A stretch of 64,000 bases of DNA from Hyphomicrobiales bacterium. GTDB lineage: Bacteria; Pseudomonadota; Alphaproteobacteria; Rhizobiales; Rhizobiaceae. The translations under genes were made by a program, and so were the position numbers. Where the stretch lies: assembly GCA_900466475.1 (NCBI GenBank), contig UBMI01000003.1, forward strand, positions 1 to 64,000, given 5' to 3'. Each line of letters begins with the position of its first letter. The stretch's first letter is position 1. The notes beneath the pieces are model-generated. The model was not told where the DNA came from. It worked only from the letters and a program-made list of their open reading frames with translations, and did no database searches. This document shows positions 17,140 through 25,634 of the stretch, piece after piece.

Positions 17140-17715
17140 ATGAGAACGCCATGGAGATTTGTAGCTGACCTGGTGTTGCCTAAGCCGAAAACACATGGTC
17201 GTGACGAGAGCGCAGCAGTCGCACCGAAAACCATTGCTCTCGAACACAAGCCTGTGCCCGAGGCGGAACAACCTAGCCTCGATGTAACGGCACTCGACCG
17301 CTCCGCTCAGGTCGAGGCAAGCCGATCCCTATCAGATACCCATCCGCCTGAGACCGGAATACCGGCATCAATTGAAGACGCTCCTGCGGTCGCAGTCGCT
17401 GACGACAGGCCCGCAAACCTCGCCAGCAAAGACAAAGCCGAAGAAACTTCACCTGCGTACTCGGAAACCGCGGCTGCCAAAGCAACGACTAAGGCAGCGC
17501 CCACGCGCCGGAAGAAGGTTTCTTCGCTCGCGGCACCGGCGACCGGCCCAGCTTTAGACGAAGCTCCTTCTATCCCCACCGGCCCGAGATCCTACATGGA
17601 TGAAATGGCCGACCTTGATGCTGAGGTCGACGCGTTGCGGCGTCAGCTTGCAAAGAAGCTCAGCGAGCAGAACGCTCAATTGCGCAAGATGCTCGCCAGG
17701 TTCGATCCGCGCTAA
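17140..17715 (+). CDS. SyrB-like protein, longer paralogue
   Basis: 191 residues from ATG 17140 (GAAGG 9 bases upstream). The N-terminal MRTPWRFVADLVLPKPKTH is distinct; the middle is low-complexity and acidic; the end EVDALRRQLAKKLSEQNAQL is the SyrB-type coiled coil. It lies 144 bp after the shorter paralogue, suggesting local duplication and divergence. Confidence 0.75.
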   Translation: MRTPWRFVADLVLPKPKTHGRDESAAVAPKTIALEHKPVPEAEQPSLDVTALDRSAQVEASRSLSDTHPPETGIPASIEDAPAVAVADDRPANLASKDKAEETSPAYSETAAAKATTKAAPTRRKKVSSLAAPATGPALDEAPSIPTGPRSYMDEMADLDAEVDALRRQLAKKLSEQNAQLRKMLARFDPR

Positions 17716-17744
17716 TCGCGGACTACCAATTCCGCTAAACGGAA

Positions 17745-17765
17745 GGCTCCGCCGGAGACGGAGCC
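17745..17765 (+). terminator. Hairpin after the second syrB-like gene
   Basis: GGCTCCG and CGGAGCC pair around 7 bases, 30 bp after the stop. The T-tract is weak. Confidence 0.45.
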
Positions 17766-17776
17766 CATGGTCTTCA

Positions 17777-17950
17777 TTATTCCCGGTTGGGGTGATGACA
17801 GCGGACGATCTCCTTCGACAGCTCCAGCTCGCTGATCATCCTGACCGAGCGCTCGTAGAAGGAAGCCCCGCCCTCGTCAGTTCCACCCGCCGCGCCGTGC
17901 GCAGCAAAAGTTTCACAAACTCACTCGACGACGGGAACCAAACCGATTGC
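17777..17950 (-). pseudogene. LysR-type regulator, helix-turn-helix fragment
   Basis: The minus strand reads LLLRTARRVELT, then in another frame SFYERSVRMISELELS, the end of the LysR winged-helix domain (normally ...LTDEG..FYER). The shift is explained by loss of 4 bases in CTGACCGACGAG. No effector domain follows. Confidence 0.55.
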
Positions 17951-18121
17951 ATGTAAGTCCTTGCGTTAGGATCGCGTAGCGGCATATCTTGCCCTCCCCT
18001 CTGTTAGCCCTGAGGCCGCGTGATCCCACCTCCAGCTTGATTTCGCCCGGAAGGGTTATTGACGGAACGGATCACCGCCGCACCTGTTGAGTCGCGAATC
18101 AGTCATGCGTGAGGTGATGAA

Positions 18122-18472
18122 ATGGCCGAGCTCGAACTGTCGCCCGTCCGTATCAAGAAAATATCAGTGCAGATCGATGGACAAGGATATCGAGACTTTC
18201 ATACTGTCTCGGGCCTCTCCGGACTGCTGATGTCCGAGAAATGGCCTAAGAAGGCTGGGAACACCATGTTCCAGCGCGCCTTAGCCCAGTGCTTTAGAGC
18301 ATTGGCAACGCATGGCGGCGGGGCACGGGCGAGGAAAGCCTTCGTCGACGCGGCTCGGGATGCCAGAATCACTGTGCTGCCGGACGACGCGCCGAAGGCC
18401 CGTAGCGCTCCCGCACCTCGTCGTAAAACCCAGCGCAGCGACCGTTCTTCTGATCTTCGGCATCAGAGATGA
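18122..18472 (+). CDS. DUF982-type rhizobial protein
   Basis: 116 residues. The central part (YRDFHTVSGLSGLLMSEKWP, ALAQCFRALATHGGGAR, ARKAFVDAARDARI) fits the DUF982 family, short proteins abundant on rhizobial plasmids with no known function. The last 30 residues are basic and may be a frameshifted extension. GAGGTGATGA precedes the ATG. Confidence 0.75.
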   Translation: MAELELSPVRIKKISVQIDGQGYRDFHTVSGLSGLLMSEKWPKKAGNTMFQRALAQCFRALATHGGGARARKAFVDAARDARITVLPDDAPKARSAPAPRRKTQRSDRSSDLRHQR

Positions 18473-18502
18473 ACTCCCAGCGGAGCTTGCCGAGGATCCC
18501 GA

Positions 18503-18760
18503 TCATCGGCGATCTAACGGCGGCCCGCGTCCATACCTATGCGGCCAGCAGCTCTCGTCACTAGCGGCGTGGAAGCAACCAGTCTTCCGCATCGCGATCG
18601 CGCATTGCTCGGGGCTCAATTCTTCTCCCAGTTCGCGCCAATACATTGGAGCGACCTTCTCGCAGTAGATATCAGGGTCCATTCCAAACGGTCTCCGCCC
18701 CGCGAGGCAATGGAGCCTAACCCGCTCAACGAACCGCTTACAGAATTCCTCTCTCGTCAC
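18503..18760 (-). CDS. Hypothetical protein, 85 aa
   Basis: Starts MTREEFCKRFVERVRLHC; the core (DPDIYCEKVAPMYWRELG, LSPEQCAIAMRKTG) has a composition typical of real proteins, and four cysteines. The C-terminal 15 residues look degraded. No family is recognised. Confidence 0.5.
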   Translation of the reverse strand: MTREEFCKRFVERVRLHCLAGRRPFGMDPDIYCEKVAPMYWRELGEELSPEQCAIAMRKTGCFHAASDESCWPHRYGRGPPLDRR

Positions 18761-18967
18761 GGCGACAGCTTACGACAGACCGTAAACCTCGGAAATTGCG
18801 GAAACTACGGATGTCCCCCACGCCCTCACCGGAGGAGGCGATGCCCTTTGACCTCATATCGCGTTCGCAAAACGTTCAAGTTGCGCTGCAATCCCGCGGA
18901 ATATGTGTTGGCGGCCTCCGGAAAGACCGGATCGTGATGCCGATGTGGCTAGATCTAAAACGCTGCC

Positions 18968-19007
18968 AAAACAGCAGGAGCCGGAGAGTGGATCACTTTC
19001 CGGCTCC
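18968..19007 (-). terminator. Terminator of the small secreted-protein gene
   Basis: GGAGCCGGA and TCCGGCTCC (with inner AGTG/CACT) are followed on the minus strand by TGCTGTTTT. Confidence 0.75.
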
Positions 19008-19028
19008 ATGGTGCGAAATCGGGTTCAG

Positions 19029-19310
19029 TTAGCGGCAGACATTGGTCGTCCGCGTAACGCGCTCACCATACCGATACGTCGTTACCCTTTTGGTGAAGCA
19101 AGACGGGTGGCGCCGGTAATCTTCATGGACCATTCGAGCTCTCCACCCACGGTGACCGTTATACCAGCCACGATGCTCGCCACGTTCCCAGCCGCGATGC
19201 GGCCCCGGACCGTCATCAGTACGAATGATGACGCTGTCCGCATAGGACGCGGCCGGGACGGCGATGACGGACGAAAAAGCCAGAGCTACAGCCAGGATGA
19301 TTTTTTTCAT
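19029..19310 (-). CDS. Small secreted Arg/His-rich protein
   Basis: 93 residues with a clear signal peptide (MKKIILAVALAFSSVIAVPA, cleavage after ASYA). The mature part is rich in His, Arg, Gly and Trp (RGWERGEHRGWYNGHRGW) and ends SCFTKRVTTYRYGERVTR with two Cys. Such short periplasmic proteins are common in Rhizobium; the function is unknown. It has its own terminator. Confidence 0.8.
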   Translation of the reverse strand: MKKIILAVALAFSSVIAVPAASYADSVIIRTDDGPGPHRGWERGEHRGWYNGHRGWRARMVHEDYRRHPSCFTKRVTTYRYGERVTRTTNVCR

Positions 19311-19456
19311 GGGGCTTTACCTGAATTTATTGGACCGCGGTTAAATGATTGCCCGGTCTTTGCGTTCCACCAAAAAACTCACTTCGGACTTCAGTCTGAG
19401 GTGACGTCAGACCATTGGCGCACCAGTGGAAGCCCCCTGTGGGAACCGGGGAGAGA

Positions 19457-19673
19457 ATGACTAAGCACGCTGAAATACCCATTGATTGCTGGCCTGCTGT
19501 CCTCAGGGACGAGCATGCTGCCGCCTATGCCGGCGAGATGACGGTTGACGCCTTCCTGAGCCGTGTGTGGGTACGATATGGCCGAAGCCGTTCTCGACAC
19601 CGGTACAGGCAAAGGCAAGTTCAGAGCGTGGGGGAAGATCGATCTGGACAGGGCGATCGACCAGGAAGCGTAA
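19457..19673 (+). pseudogene. AlpA-like small DNA-binding protein, frameshifted
   Basis: Starts MTKHAEIPIDCWPAVLRDEH with AAAYAGEMTVDAFLSRV, the helix-turn-helix type found beside rhizobial phage and island integrases. The proper C-terminus (TGKGKFRAWGKIDLDRAID) is in another frame ending at 19671-19673. Removing one G near 19570 restores it. No integrase is adjacent. Confidence 0.6.
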
Positions 19674-19867
19674 GCGGCGTGCCGGAGGCATACTGATGGT
19701 GCCTGTGGAACCCTAGCCTGTACCGAAGAGCCGGCTGCCCCTATCTGAGCGCCGCGCTCGGCGAGAATTTTCCGCAAACTAGTTGATCGCGGCCGCTAAA
19801 GTTTGGAATGACCGCCTCGACGCTTGGAAAGCCGAGCGACCCCGCCATGCAGCCGGTCGAGACGCTA

Positions 19868-20137
19868 TCAAAATACGGCGACGCCCCTCATCTTCTTCAG
19901 TTCGAACCCGCGGTTTGGCAGATCCTGTGTCCATTCCGGCACGAAGCCGATGCCAAGACCGGCTGAGACCAGCGACACCAGCGAGAAGGTGTCGTCGCAG
20001 GTATAGGCGACATTGTCGGTCAGATCGTACTCCTCGAACTTCTCGGTAAAGTACCGCTCGCTGTAAAAGCGGTTCTGGCGGGAAAAGGAGATGATCTTTT
20101 CAGAGCGCAGATCCTCGAGATCAATCTCGCATTCCAG
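19868..20137 (-). pseudogene. LysR-type effector-binding domain fragment
   Basis: About 88 residues read in one frame (TDNVAYTCDDTFSLVSLVSA, GLGIGFVPEW, stop at 19868). This is the second half of a LysR substrate-binding domain, including the conserved V..G.GI...P strand-turn. Its 5' side runs directly into the truncated cold-shock gene. Confidence 0.7.
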
Positions 20138-20246
20138 CGTGCTCGACAGCCGAGATATGAACGAAGGCGTCAGCGCCGCCGTTGTCAGGCTGGATGAAGC
20201 CGAAGCCCTTGGTGGAATTGAACCATTTTACTGTGCCAGTGGTCAT
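20121..20246 (-). pseudogene. Truncated cold-shock protein gene
   Basis: 41 residues ([33 protein letters not shown]) then stop. RNP1 and RNP2 are kept, but the last two beta-strands of the OB fold are lost. Bases 20128-20265 match 10870-11007 of the intact cspA closely, including the ribosome site; beyond them the sequence becomes LysR. Confidence 0.85.
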
Positions 20247-20509
20247 GATGAACCCTTTCAAGCATCGCGTTGGAGGAGCGCGGAAGGAAGCTCCGGCAGT
20301 AATAAGGCGCAACATCATCTGAGAGGCTAGACCATCTTTTCGACTTGGGGTGTCGACGCCCAGTGACACCTAATTTGAATGGCGGCTGATAGTTGGTCCA
20401 CCGCATTTTGCTGGTCGTTTTTTACCTATCCGCCTGATACATGGAAGCTTCTGTGGGTATACGCCACCATTTCGGCAATCGAGATGGTGGCCCGACTGAA
20501 GGGCTTCCG

Positions 20510-20683
20510 ATGGGCTGGAAAACGCCAAAGTTCGAATACGTAAACGGATACAAGATCGTCGAGCTCGAAGGGCCAACCTTCAAAGTCTTCGACGGTGATC
20601 GCCAGATCGGTGACGAGTTTCCGTATTCTGGGGAAGCCGCCGCCTACGCGAACTCATTGCCAAAACGCATCGCGCAAAAGTAG
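20510..20683 (+). CDS. Hypothetical protein, 57 aa
   Basis: MGWKTPKFEYVNGYKIVELE with a beta-rich pattern, ending EAAAYANSLPKRIAQK. Composition is typical of a real small protein; no family is recognised. A longer start at 20441 is less likely. Confidence 0.45.
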   Translation: MGWKTPKFEYVNGYKIVELEGPTFKVFDGDRQIGDEFPYSGEAAAYANSLPKRIAQK

Positions 20684-20984
20684 GCGAGACAAAACTTTTA
20701 ACTCCTTCTTCCCTGGAACAGCTCGGATGATCCCTGTTTTTTGCGGATCAAGTCCGACCCTGAGCGGGCCACGAGGGAACAAGGTCGTGAGGAAAAAGAA
20801 ATGCTGACCTCCGACTGCAGCGCGCGGCTTTCGCCTGGTCTCACACTACTATCCTAGCCAGATCCAATCAAAAGCCTGAGGATGAAAGCGAACGGTCGCT
20901 GACTATGATGAAGAGGGCGCCGGCGCGGCGACCTGCCGCATAACCGCTCGACGCCCGACCCGCCGTAGATATCGGATGCCTATA
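20684..20984. other. Intergenic, nothing recognised
   Basis: Lies downstream of both flanking genes. No clear hairpin, RNA or coding sequence was found. Confidence 0.4.
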
Positions 20985-21941
20985 TCAGTGCAGCGTGCCA
21001 CTGATGACCATATTCGAGACGAATGCCGACAAGAGCTTCTGGTCGAAATGACCGGGAGAGTTCATCATCATATTGATGGCCTCGGCCTGTGAGAAAGCCG
21101 GCTTGTAGGGGCGGACGGTTGTCAGTACCTCGTAGACGTCGCAAATGGCAGCAACGCGCGCAACGTAAGGGATCTTCCTTCCAGAAAGGCGATCGGGATA
21201 ACCGCCGCCATCATATCGCTCATGGTGAAAACGACAGATGTCGAGTACTTCAGGCGGCGCCGAGCCTGCTTTCGCCACCATCTCGTAGCCCTTTTGCGGA
21301 TGGGTGCGGACGAGATCCATTTCCTCGGCAGTCAGTTTGCCCGGTTTGTTCAGAACGTCATCAGGAATGGCCATCTTTCCGAGATCGTGCACAAGACCGC
21401 CAAGACCCAGAACGCGGACCTCGTTTTGCCCGTGACCGAGGCAGCGCCCGAATGCGATCATCAGAGCGCTGACCGCGAGCGAGTGGAGGAATGTGGTCTC
21501 ATCCTTCTCCTTCAGCTTGGCAACAGCAACCAGCGCGCCGGTGTTGTCGAGCGTCTCCAGCATGATGCGCTCCACCGCACTGGTTGCTGCCTCATCTGCA
21601 AAATAACCGTTTACGCGAGCATCCTGTAGCATATGACGAAGATGCGGTCCGACCTCCTGAATGGATTGTCTGGCGCGATTGATCTCTCCACGTGAAAATA
21701 CGTTCAGCAACTGGGCCTCGAAGCTCGCCGAAACCTCCCGGGTCGGAGCTCCTACGACATCTATGCCTTTCGTAATGTCGATGACCACGCTTCTGACATG
21801 GCTGCCAGCAAGCCTTCTGACATCATCTCCCTTCGAGACCAAGAAAGGCCTGAAGCGGGCAGCATCGATCTCGGTTGCGAATTCCATGTCGTTGATGAAC
21901 ATGCCGACCCGGAGCTGATTCAGTGGGATGCGTTTGAGCAT
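20985..21941 (-). CDS. HD-GYP domain phosphodiesterase
   Basis: 318 residues; AGGAAG lies 7-8 bases before ATG 21941. The N-terminal DUF3391-like region (KRIPLNQLRVGMFINDME) is followed by the HD-GYP domain: HSLAVSALM, the HD pair in GGLVHDLGKMAIP, the HH in FHHERYDGGGYPDRLSG with an intact GYP. Metal ligands look complete, so it should hydrolyse c-di-GMP. It is 53 bp downstream of a GGDEF-EAL gene on the same strand, forming a c-di-GMP turnover pair. Confidence 0.93.
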   Translation of the reverse strand: MLKRIPLNQLRVGMFINDMEFATEIDAARFRPFLVSKGDDVRRLAGSHVRSVVIDITKGIDVVGAPTREVSASFEAQLLNVFSRGEINRARQSIQEVGPHLRHMLQDARVNGYFADEAATSAVERIMLETLDNTGALVAVAKLKEKDETTFLHSLAVSALMIAFGRCLGHGQNEVRVLGLGGLVHDLGKMAIPDDVLNKPGKLTAEEMDLVRTHPQKGYEMVAKAGSAPPEVLDICRFHHERYDGGGYPDRLSGRKIPYVARVAAICDVYEVLTTVRPYKPAFSQAEAINMMMNSPGHFDQKLLSAFVSNMVISGTLH

Positions 21942-21994
21942 GTATGATCTTCCTGAAAGTCTCGCACTATTAATGAAATGAACAGGAATATGTC

Positions 21995-23824
21995 TTAGCT
22001 GGAGTACAGAAGGGGCTCCGAAAAGGGCCCACCTCGTATCGGCCGCTGGCCGTGCGCATTCAGGAACTGTCCCGCCTTCAAGCCGTCCATCGCTCCTGCG
22101 AATAAGTAGCCCTGACCGAGCTTGCAACCAGATGTTTCAAGACGGTATGCTTGATCTTCATCCTCGATACCTTCCGCCACCACGCGAATACCAAGCTCGG
22201 CTGCGATCGAAAGCAACCCCCTGACAATCACCATCCCGGCGTCACCCAGTCTCGTTCGGTCGATGAAGGATTTGTCGATCTTGATGATGTCGACAGGGAC
22301 GGTCAGCAGATGGGTCAGGGAGGCGTAACCGGTCCCGAAATCATCAAGTGCGACTTTCAGGCCCTCGGATCGCAGGGCGTTGATTTGATCCGCCACCACG
22401 TGGTCTCGCTGTCCGAGATAAACGGATTCCGTCACCTCCAGAATCAAGTGATCAAGAGGGACACCCGCCTCTTCGAAGATCCGGCATATCTTCTCTCGTA
22501 GTCCTCCCTTGCGGAAGTCGGCGGCTGAGAGGTTGACACCGACATGCTGTAGAGGAAGCGACTCGTCGAGCCATGCGCGCATATCCGCGGCAACCCTGCT
22601 CAACATCCGGTCTGTCAGCGCCGATGCGACTTGGGCGTCTTTGGTCGCCTCATGAAAATGAGCGGCCGCGATGACGTCGCCGGACGGGGTCCTCATCCGG
22701 CACAAGGCCTCCAGGCCGACGGCCTCTCGCGTGTCGAGCCGCACGATCGGTTGATAGTAGGTCTCGATGCGGTTTTCCGACAGCGCAAGGCTAACGTCCC
22801 TTACTGCGCGGAAGCGGCGCGTCAACGCTGTTCCGAGACCTGAATGGAACGCGATAAATTGTCCGCGGGCATGCTCTTTGGCGTGGTAAAGCGCGATATC
22901 GGCATTTTGCCGGACCTGCTCGGGATCCACGCCACCTGTCGCCAAGGCACCGCCGAGTGTCACGGCCGGAAAGACGACGTGGCCCGCGCACTCCGTGGGA
23001 GGTTCAAGTACGCTCAGGATCTCAGCAGCTTTACGCTGCAGATCGAGTTCCACTTCACCGACAAGGATGACAGCGAATTCGTCGCCACCGAGCCGATAGG
23101 TCTGTTCCCTTCCTGCGGCTGCAGCGATCCGTTCTGCCACGACGCGGATCAGAGCATCGCCGGCGGCGTGACCAAAGGTATCGTTGGCCAGCTTCAGATT
23201 GTCGACGTCGGCTACAAGGAGTCCCCAGCCGTTATTAGGAGGCAGCGGCGAGGTTCGAAGAGCAAGATCGAAGGCAGTTCTGTTCCGCAGCCCCGTAAGT
23301 CCGTCCGTATAGGTCAGACGCTGACGCTCCGCCACCCGTTCCTCACGCTCGATTGCAATGGAGCAGAGATGCACACAAGCGTCCACGATCGTTTGCTCAA
23401 GCTTGCTTGGGCCACGGTTCTCCCGGTAGTAGAAGGCGAATGTGCCGACGACGCGGTCGCCGCTCTTGATAGGGCTTGACCAACAAGCCTTCAGGCCGAG
23501 CGCGAGGGCGAGTGCCGTGTGATCGGTCCACCTGGGATCGGTTTTTATGTCGGTGACGACGACCGGCGATCCAAGGTAGGCGGCGGCCCCGCAAGACCCC
23601 GACGAGAGTCCGACTTTGAGGTTATCGACCGCGTCCGAATACGATTTTGGGAGAGACGGAGCCGCAAGTGTCGACAAGCTAGCGCCATTTGATCTGAGGA
23701 CAGTGACTGTGATACCGGGAATCGCGGCTTCGACCTTTGTACACAGCACCGAAAGCGTGGTCGGCAGCGGTTCGCCTTTGGCAATCATTTCAAGAATGGC
23801 ATTCTGCAATTCTAGGATCATCAT
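21995..23824 (-). CDS. GAF-GGDEF-EAL c-di-GMP enzyme
   Basis: 609 residues from ATG 23824. A GAF domain (~20-160: GLSSGSCGAAAYLGSPVVV) senses a small ligand. The GGDEF domain (~175-335) has the active RLGGDEFAV. The EAL domain (~350-600) has GLEALCR, GVNLSAADF, LDDFGTGYASL and IKIDKSFIDR, so both activities look intact. The start is uncertain: AAGGAGGG is 20 bases from the ATG, and a TTG at 23863 is possible. Likely co-transcribed with the HD-GYP gene. Confidence 0.93.
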   Translation of the reverse strand: MMILELQNAILEMIAKGEPLPTTLSVLCTKVEAAIPGITVTVLRSNGASLSTLAAPSLPKSYSDAVDNLKVGLSSGSCGAAAYLGSPVVVTDIKTDPRWTDHTALALALGLKACWSSPIKSGDRVVGTFAFYYRENRGPSKLEQTIVDACVHLCSIAIEREERVAERQRLTYTDGLTGLRNRTAFDLALRTSPLPPNNGWGLLVADVDNLKLANDTFGHAAGDALIRVVAERIAAAAGREQTYRLGGDEFAVILVGEVELDLQRKAAEILSVLEPPTECAGHVVFPAVTLGGALATGGVDPEQVRQNADIALYHAKEHARGQFIAFHSGLGTALTRRFRAVRDVSLALSENRIETYYQPIVRLDTREAVGLEALCRMRTPSGDVIAAAHFHEATKDAQVASALTDRMLSRVAADMRAWLDESLPLQHVGVNLSAADFRKGGLREKICRIFEEAGVPLDHLILEVTESVYLGQRDHVVADQINALRSEGLKVALDDFGTGYASLTHLLTVPVDIIKIDKSFIDRTRLGDAGMVIVRGLLSIAAELGIRVVAEGIEDEDQAYRLETSGCKLGQGYLFAGAMDGLKAGQFLNAHGQRPIRGGPFSEPLLYSS

Positions 23825-24142
23825 GGGGCATCTCGAAAATGTAGCCCTCCTTAACAGCTGCAATTTCAGATCAAGTTACCGTATCGATTAAATGTTGATC
23901 GATACTGTTGAATGTAGCCTCGAGCGGCTCCTCGCCCCGCGCCTCGATGACGTCCACGTTCGGAGTTCTGACCGCTCGGCATTGTGGGGTCACCCCGCCT
24001 GGAACCGACGCACCGAGTACCGAGACTGCGACAGGGGCCGCTCTGCGTGGCAGCCTGCGTCATCCCATGGGTTTGTAGCTGGTAGGTACAGCCAGATCCT
24101 CATATTATGCCGCGGCAACCATTCTCCGGGTCGTGTCTATGA
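23825..24142. other. Intergenic, nothing recognised
   Basis: Upstream space of the GGDEF-EAL gene; the promoter should be here. No coding signal beyond short shadow frames. Confidence 0.4.
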
Positions 24143-24451
24143 TTATGGAGTGATCATTGGACTTGCCAAAAACCTCCCATCCACCCGCAACATCTCATCC
24201 GTCATGTGCCTGTGACCCGACGTGACACTGACTGGCGCCCATCAATCCCTCACCGCAGCTGCGAGTTTCAGGCCGTCGATGCTGCCGGGCAGGTCGATGT
24301 CCGTGAACATGATGCGAATATCAGAATGGGCATTCAAAAAATCGACGGCTTCATCAGCATTGCCCGCTTCAACAACATCGAAGCCTTGTTCCTCAAGCGA
24401 CATGGCGATATCCATGCGTACAATGACTTCATCTTCAATCACGAGGTTTGA
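24143..24451 (-). pseudogene. Response-regulator receiver, broken by an in-frame stop
   Basis: The first 66 residues (VIEDEVIVRMDIAMSLEEQG, IMFTDIDLPGSIDGLKLAA) are a good receiver with the phospho-accepting Asp in FTDIDLPG. A TGA follows AAVRD, and the family continues in the same frame (PVSVTSGHRHMTDEMLRVDG) to 24143. CGA to TGA is the likely change. The final Lys region (KPY) is also lost. It is downstream of the KaiC-kinase pair. Confidence 0.75.
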
Positions 24452-24581
24452 TAGTAATCTGCGGCGTCACGATCCTTTCCCGCTCCACACAAGACATTGG
24501 CTCTTCGCAACAAATCGCGTGACGCGCGTACAGGCAGTTCGATCCAGTAATCAGCCAACATGTCGGGGGTGATAAGTCTTG

Positions 24582-25634
24582 TCACGTCCGAGCACCTGCC
24601 GGAGTCATCCGTGAAAGCAGGCCTGCCGCCTGGCAACGAAATCCCGCAGGTGCATAAGTCATTTCAGGCGTTGAGCCGAAAAGCGATCCGAGAGCCGAGC
24701 GGATGTATCGCGTGCCGTAGCCTTGCCGCGTCGGCTCGCGCACGCTCGGCCCCCCGGTTTCGACCCAGCTCATAAAAAAACGGCCGCCTGTCTCGGTTTC
24801 GTGGATGGTCCACGTGAGGTCGACGGTCCCGGCGGGCTGAGAGAGCGCACCATACTTGATCGCGTTGGTGATCAGTTCGTGCAGACAAAGAGCGATCGTT
24901 GTCGCGGCATCGCGAGTGACGACAAGTTCCGGGCCACGCGCTACGATCCGGCTGGTTCCACCGCTTATATATGGCGAGACCGTTAGCTCGACGACGGCCG
25001 AAAACGAAACCTCTTCCCCGCCTGCCTCGAAAACTGCTGAGTGCACGTCGGCTAAAGCCTGCAGGCGGCTTGAAAAGTCGGCTGAGAGGTCTTCCACGGT
25101 CGCGGCACCACGTTTGGTCATCTGGAAGATCGAGGTCACGCTGGCGAGAATGTTCTTGACGCGGTGATTGAGTTCCAGGCGAATCTCCCGCTCACGTTCG
25201 ATATTATCGCGAACCTGACGCTGCCGAAGCCGTACCAAAAGGTTTGATTGGATGGCGTTGACCAGCTCCAGCGGCGCGATCGGGCGGGTGTGGAACAAGA
25301 GCCGGGCGCCCGGCCATTCGCGCTCGAGGTGACCGCGGATCCGCGAAACCGATGCTGCCCGTTCGAGCAGGACAATAATCGGGACCTCCGACCAATCAGG
25401 TTGTTCGACGAGGTGATTGCCAATCCGGTCTATGACGCCCGCGTTCAGAGCCTCGTGCGTGATGGCGATGATGCCCGGTGATTGGCCGAGAAGGAGATCC
25501 AGGTCGTCGTCAAGTTTGGCGGCTTTGACAGCAACCCTCTGCTCGCGAAGAAACGCAGCGATGTAGTCGGAATCCTTGCGAAAGGGAGCAAGGACCAGCA
25601 CCCAGTCCAGTTCGCTTTCGGGAGCATGGGTCAT
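24582..25634 (-). CDS. Pseudoreceiver-HWE histidine kinase coupled to KaiC
   Basis: 350 residues. The N-terminal 140 residues have receiver-like alternation (WVLVLAPFRKDSDYI, SPGIIAITHEAL, VPIIVLLERAA) but no Asp at the phosphorylation position, so it is a pseudoreceiver. The HWE kinase core has His in RLELNHRVKNILASV, Asn in LHELITNAIKYGA and the W-x-E motif in FMSWVETGGPS. Its ATG overlaps the KaiC stop (ATGA), so the two are translationally coupled. It presumably passes KaiC state to a receiver; the nearby one is broken. Confidence 0.9.
   Translation of the reverse strand: MTHAPESELDWVLVLAPFRKDSDYIAAFLREQRVAVKAAKLDDDLDLLLGQSPGIIAITHEALNAGVIDRIGNHLVEQPDWSEVPIIVLLERAASVSRIRGHLEREWPGARLLFHTRPIAPLELVNAIQSNLLVRLRQRQVRDNIEREREIRLELNHRVKNILASVTSIFQMTKRGAATVEDLSADFSSRLQALADVHSAVFEAGGEEVSFSAVVELTVSPYISGGTSRIVARGPELVVTRDAATTIALCLHELITNAIKYGALSQPAGTVDLTWTIHETETGGRFFMSWVETGGPSVREPTRQGYGTRYIRSALGSLFGSTPEMTYAPAGFRCQAAGLLSRMTPAGART

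Noticed and set aside
19311..19380. EcfG-type general-stress promoter for the small secreted protein
   Set aside because: A GGAAC is present on the minus strand, but no GTT at the right spacing was found.
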